A DNA stretch of 5,845 nucleotides from Sulfurimonas sp. (lineage in GTDB: Bacteria; Campylobacterota; Campylobacteria; Campylobacterales; Sulfurimonadaceae): NCBI GenBank assembly GCA_027858865.1, contig JAQIBW010000315.1:1-5845 (forward strand), given 5' to 3'. Shown here one piece after another: positions 5,813 to 5,845 of the stretch. Every line of letters begins with the position of its first letter. Within the stretch, counting starts at the first letter, position 1. The position numbers and the translations under genes are program-made. The notes beneath the pieces were generated by a model, which saw only the letters and a program-made list of their open reading frames with translations, was not told the DNA's origin and did no database searches.

Positions 5813-5845
5813 TTAAATATCTAGTATTTTTTTATATCTATTCAT
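5813..5845 (-). CDS. Possible 3' end of another minus-strand gene (partial)
   Basis: On the minus strand, one frame is open from the window edge for ten codons (MNRYKKILDI) to a TAA at 5813-5815; the other two minus-strand frames stop within the first two codons. It could be the C-terminus of the gene upstream of the cytochrome, with the Met internal, or simply non-coding AT-rich sequence. Ten residues give no family information. Confidence 0.25.
   Translation of the reverse strand: MNRYKKILDI

Overview
The window looks like ordinary chromosome from a Campylobacterota (epsilonproteobacterial) organism, probably Sulfurimonas-like or a relative. The DNA is AT-rich, with many AAA/Lys and ATA/Ile codons, TATAAT-type -10 boxes and no clear -35 boxes. 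The order hemL, AtpZ-like gene, small membrane-protein gene also matches, from memory, the Campylobacter jejuni Cj0853c-Cj0851c order. The genus assignment is inference; no 16S rRNA or other marker gene is present.

Layout from left to right: (1) Positions 1-116 hold the 3' end of an unidentified plus-strand gene. A 10-bp-stem hairpin follows at 131-159. (2) Positions 135-2260, minus strand, hold a three-gene run in the order hemL (glutamate-1-semialdehyde aminotransferase, tetrapyrrole synthesis), an AtpZ/AtpI-like two-helix membrane protein, and an unidentified protein with about four membrane helices. Each gene overlaps the next, so they look co-transcribed and translationally coupled. (3) Positions 2261-2390 are a 130-bp divergent promoter region with one good -10 box for each direction. 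(4) Positions 2391-4494, plus strand, hold a TonB/TolA-like energy transducer that starts at TTG, then an OprD-like outer-membrane porin 34 bp downstream with its own strong ribosome binding site. (5) Positions 4497-5751, minus strand, hold a small periplasmic mono-haem cytochrome c followed by a CitE-like HpcH/HpaI-family lyase. The two genes overlap by 11 bp, and the lyase gene converges tail to tail with the porin gene. (6) Positions 5752-5845 hold the cytochrome promoter and what may be the last 10 codons of another minus-strand gene.

Functionally the window covers haem precursor synthesis (hemL), a c-type cytochrome that uses haem, a possible F0F1 ATP synthase accessory protein, and an envelope pair (energy transducer plus porin). 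Whether these units are functionally linked cannot be decided from the sequence. I found no mobile elements, CRISPR arrays, tRNA or rRNA genes, and no convincing evidence of a previously undescribed system. The least explained items are the overlapping cytochrome c and CitE-like gene pair, and the small membrane protein in the hemL run.
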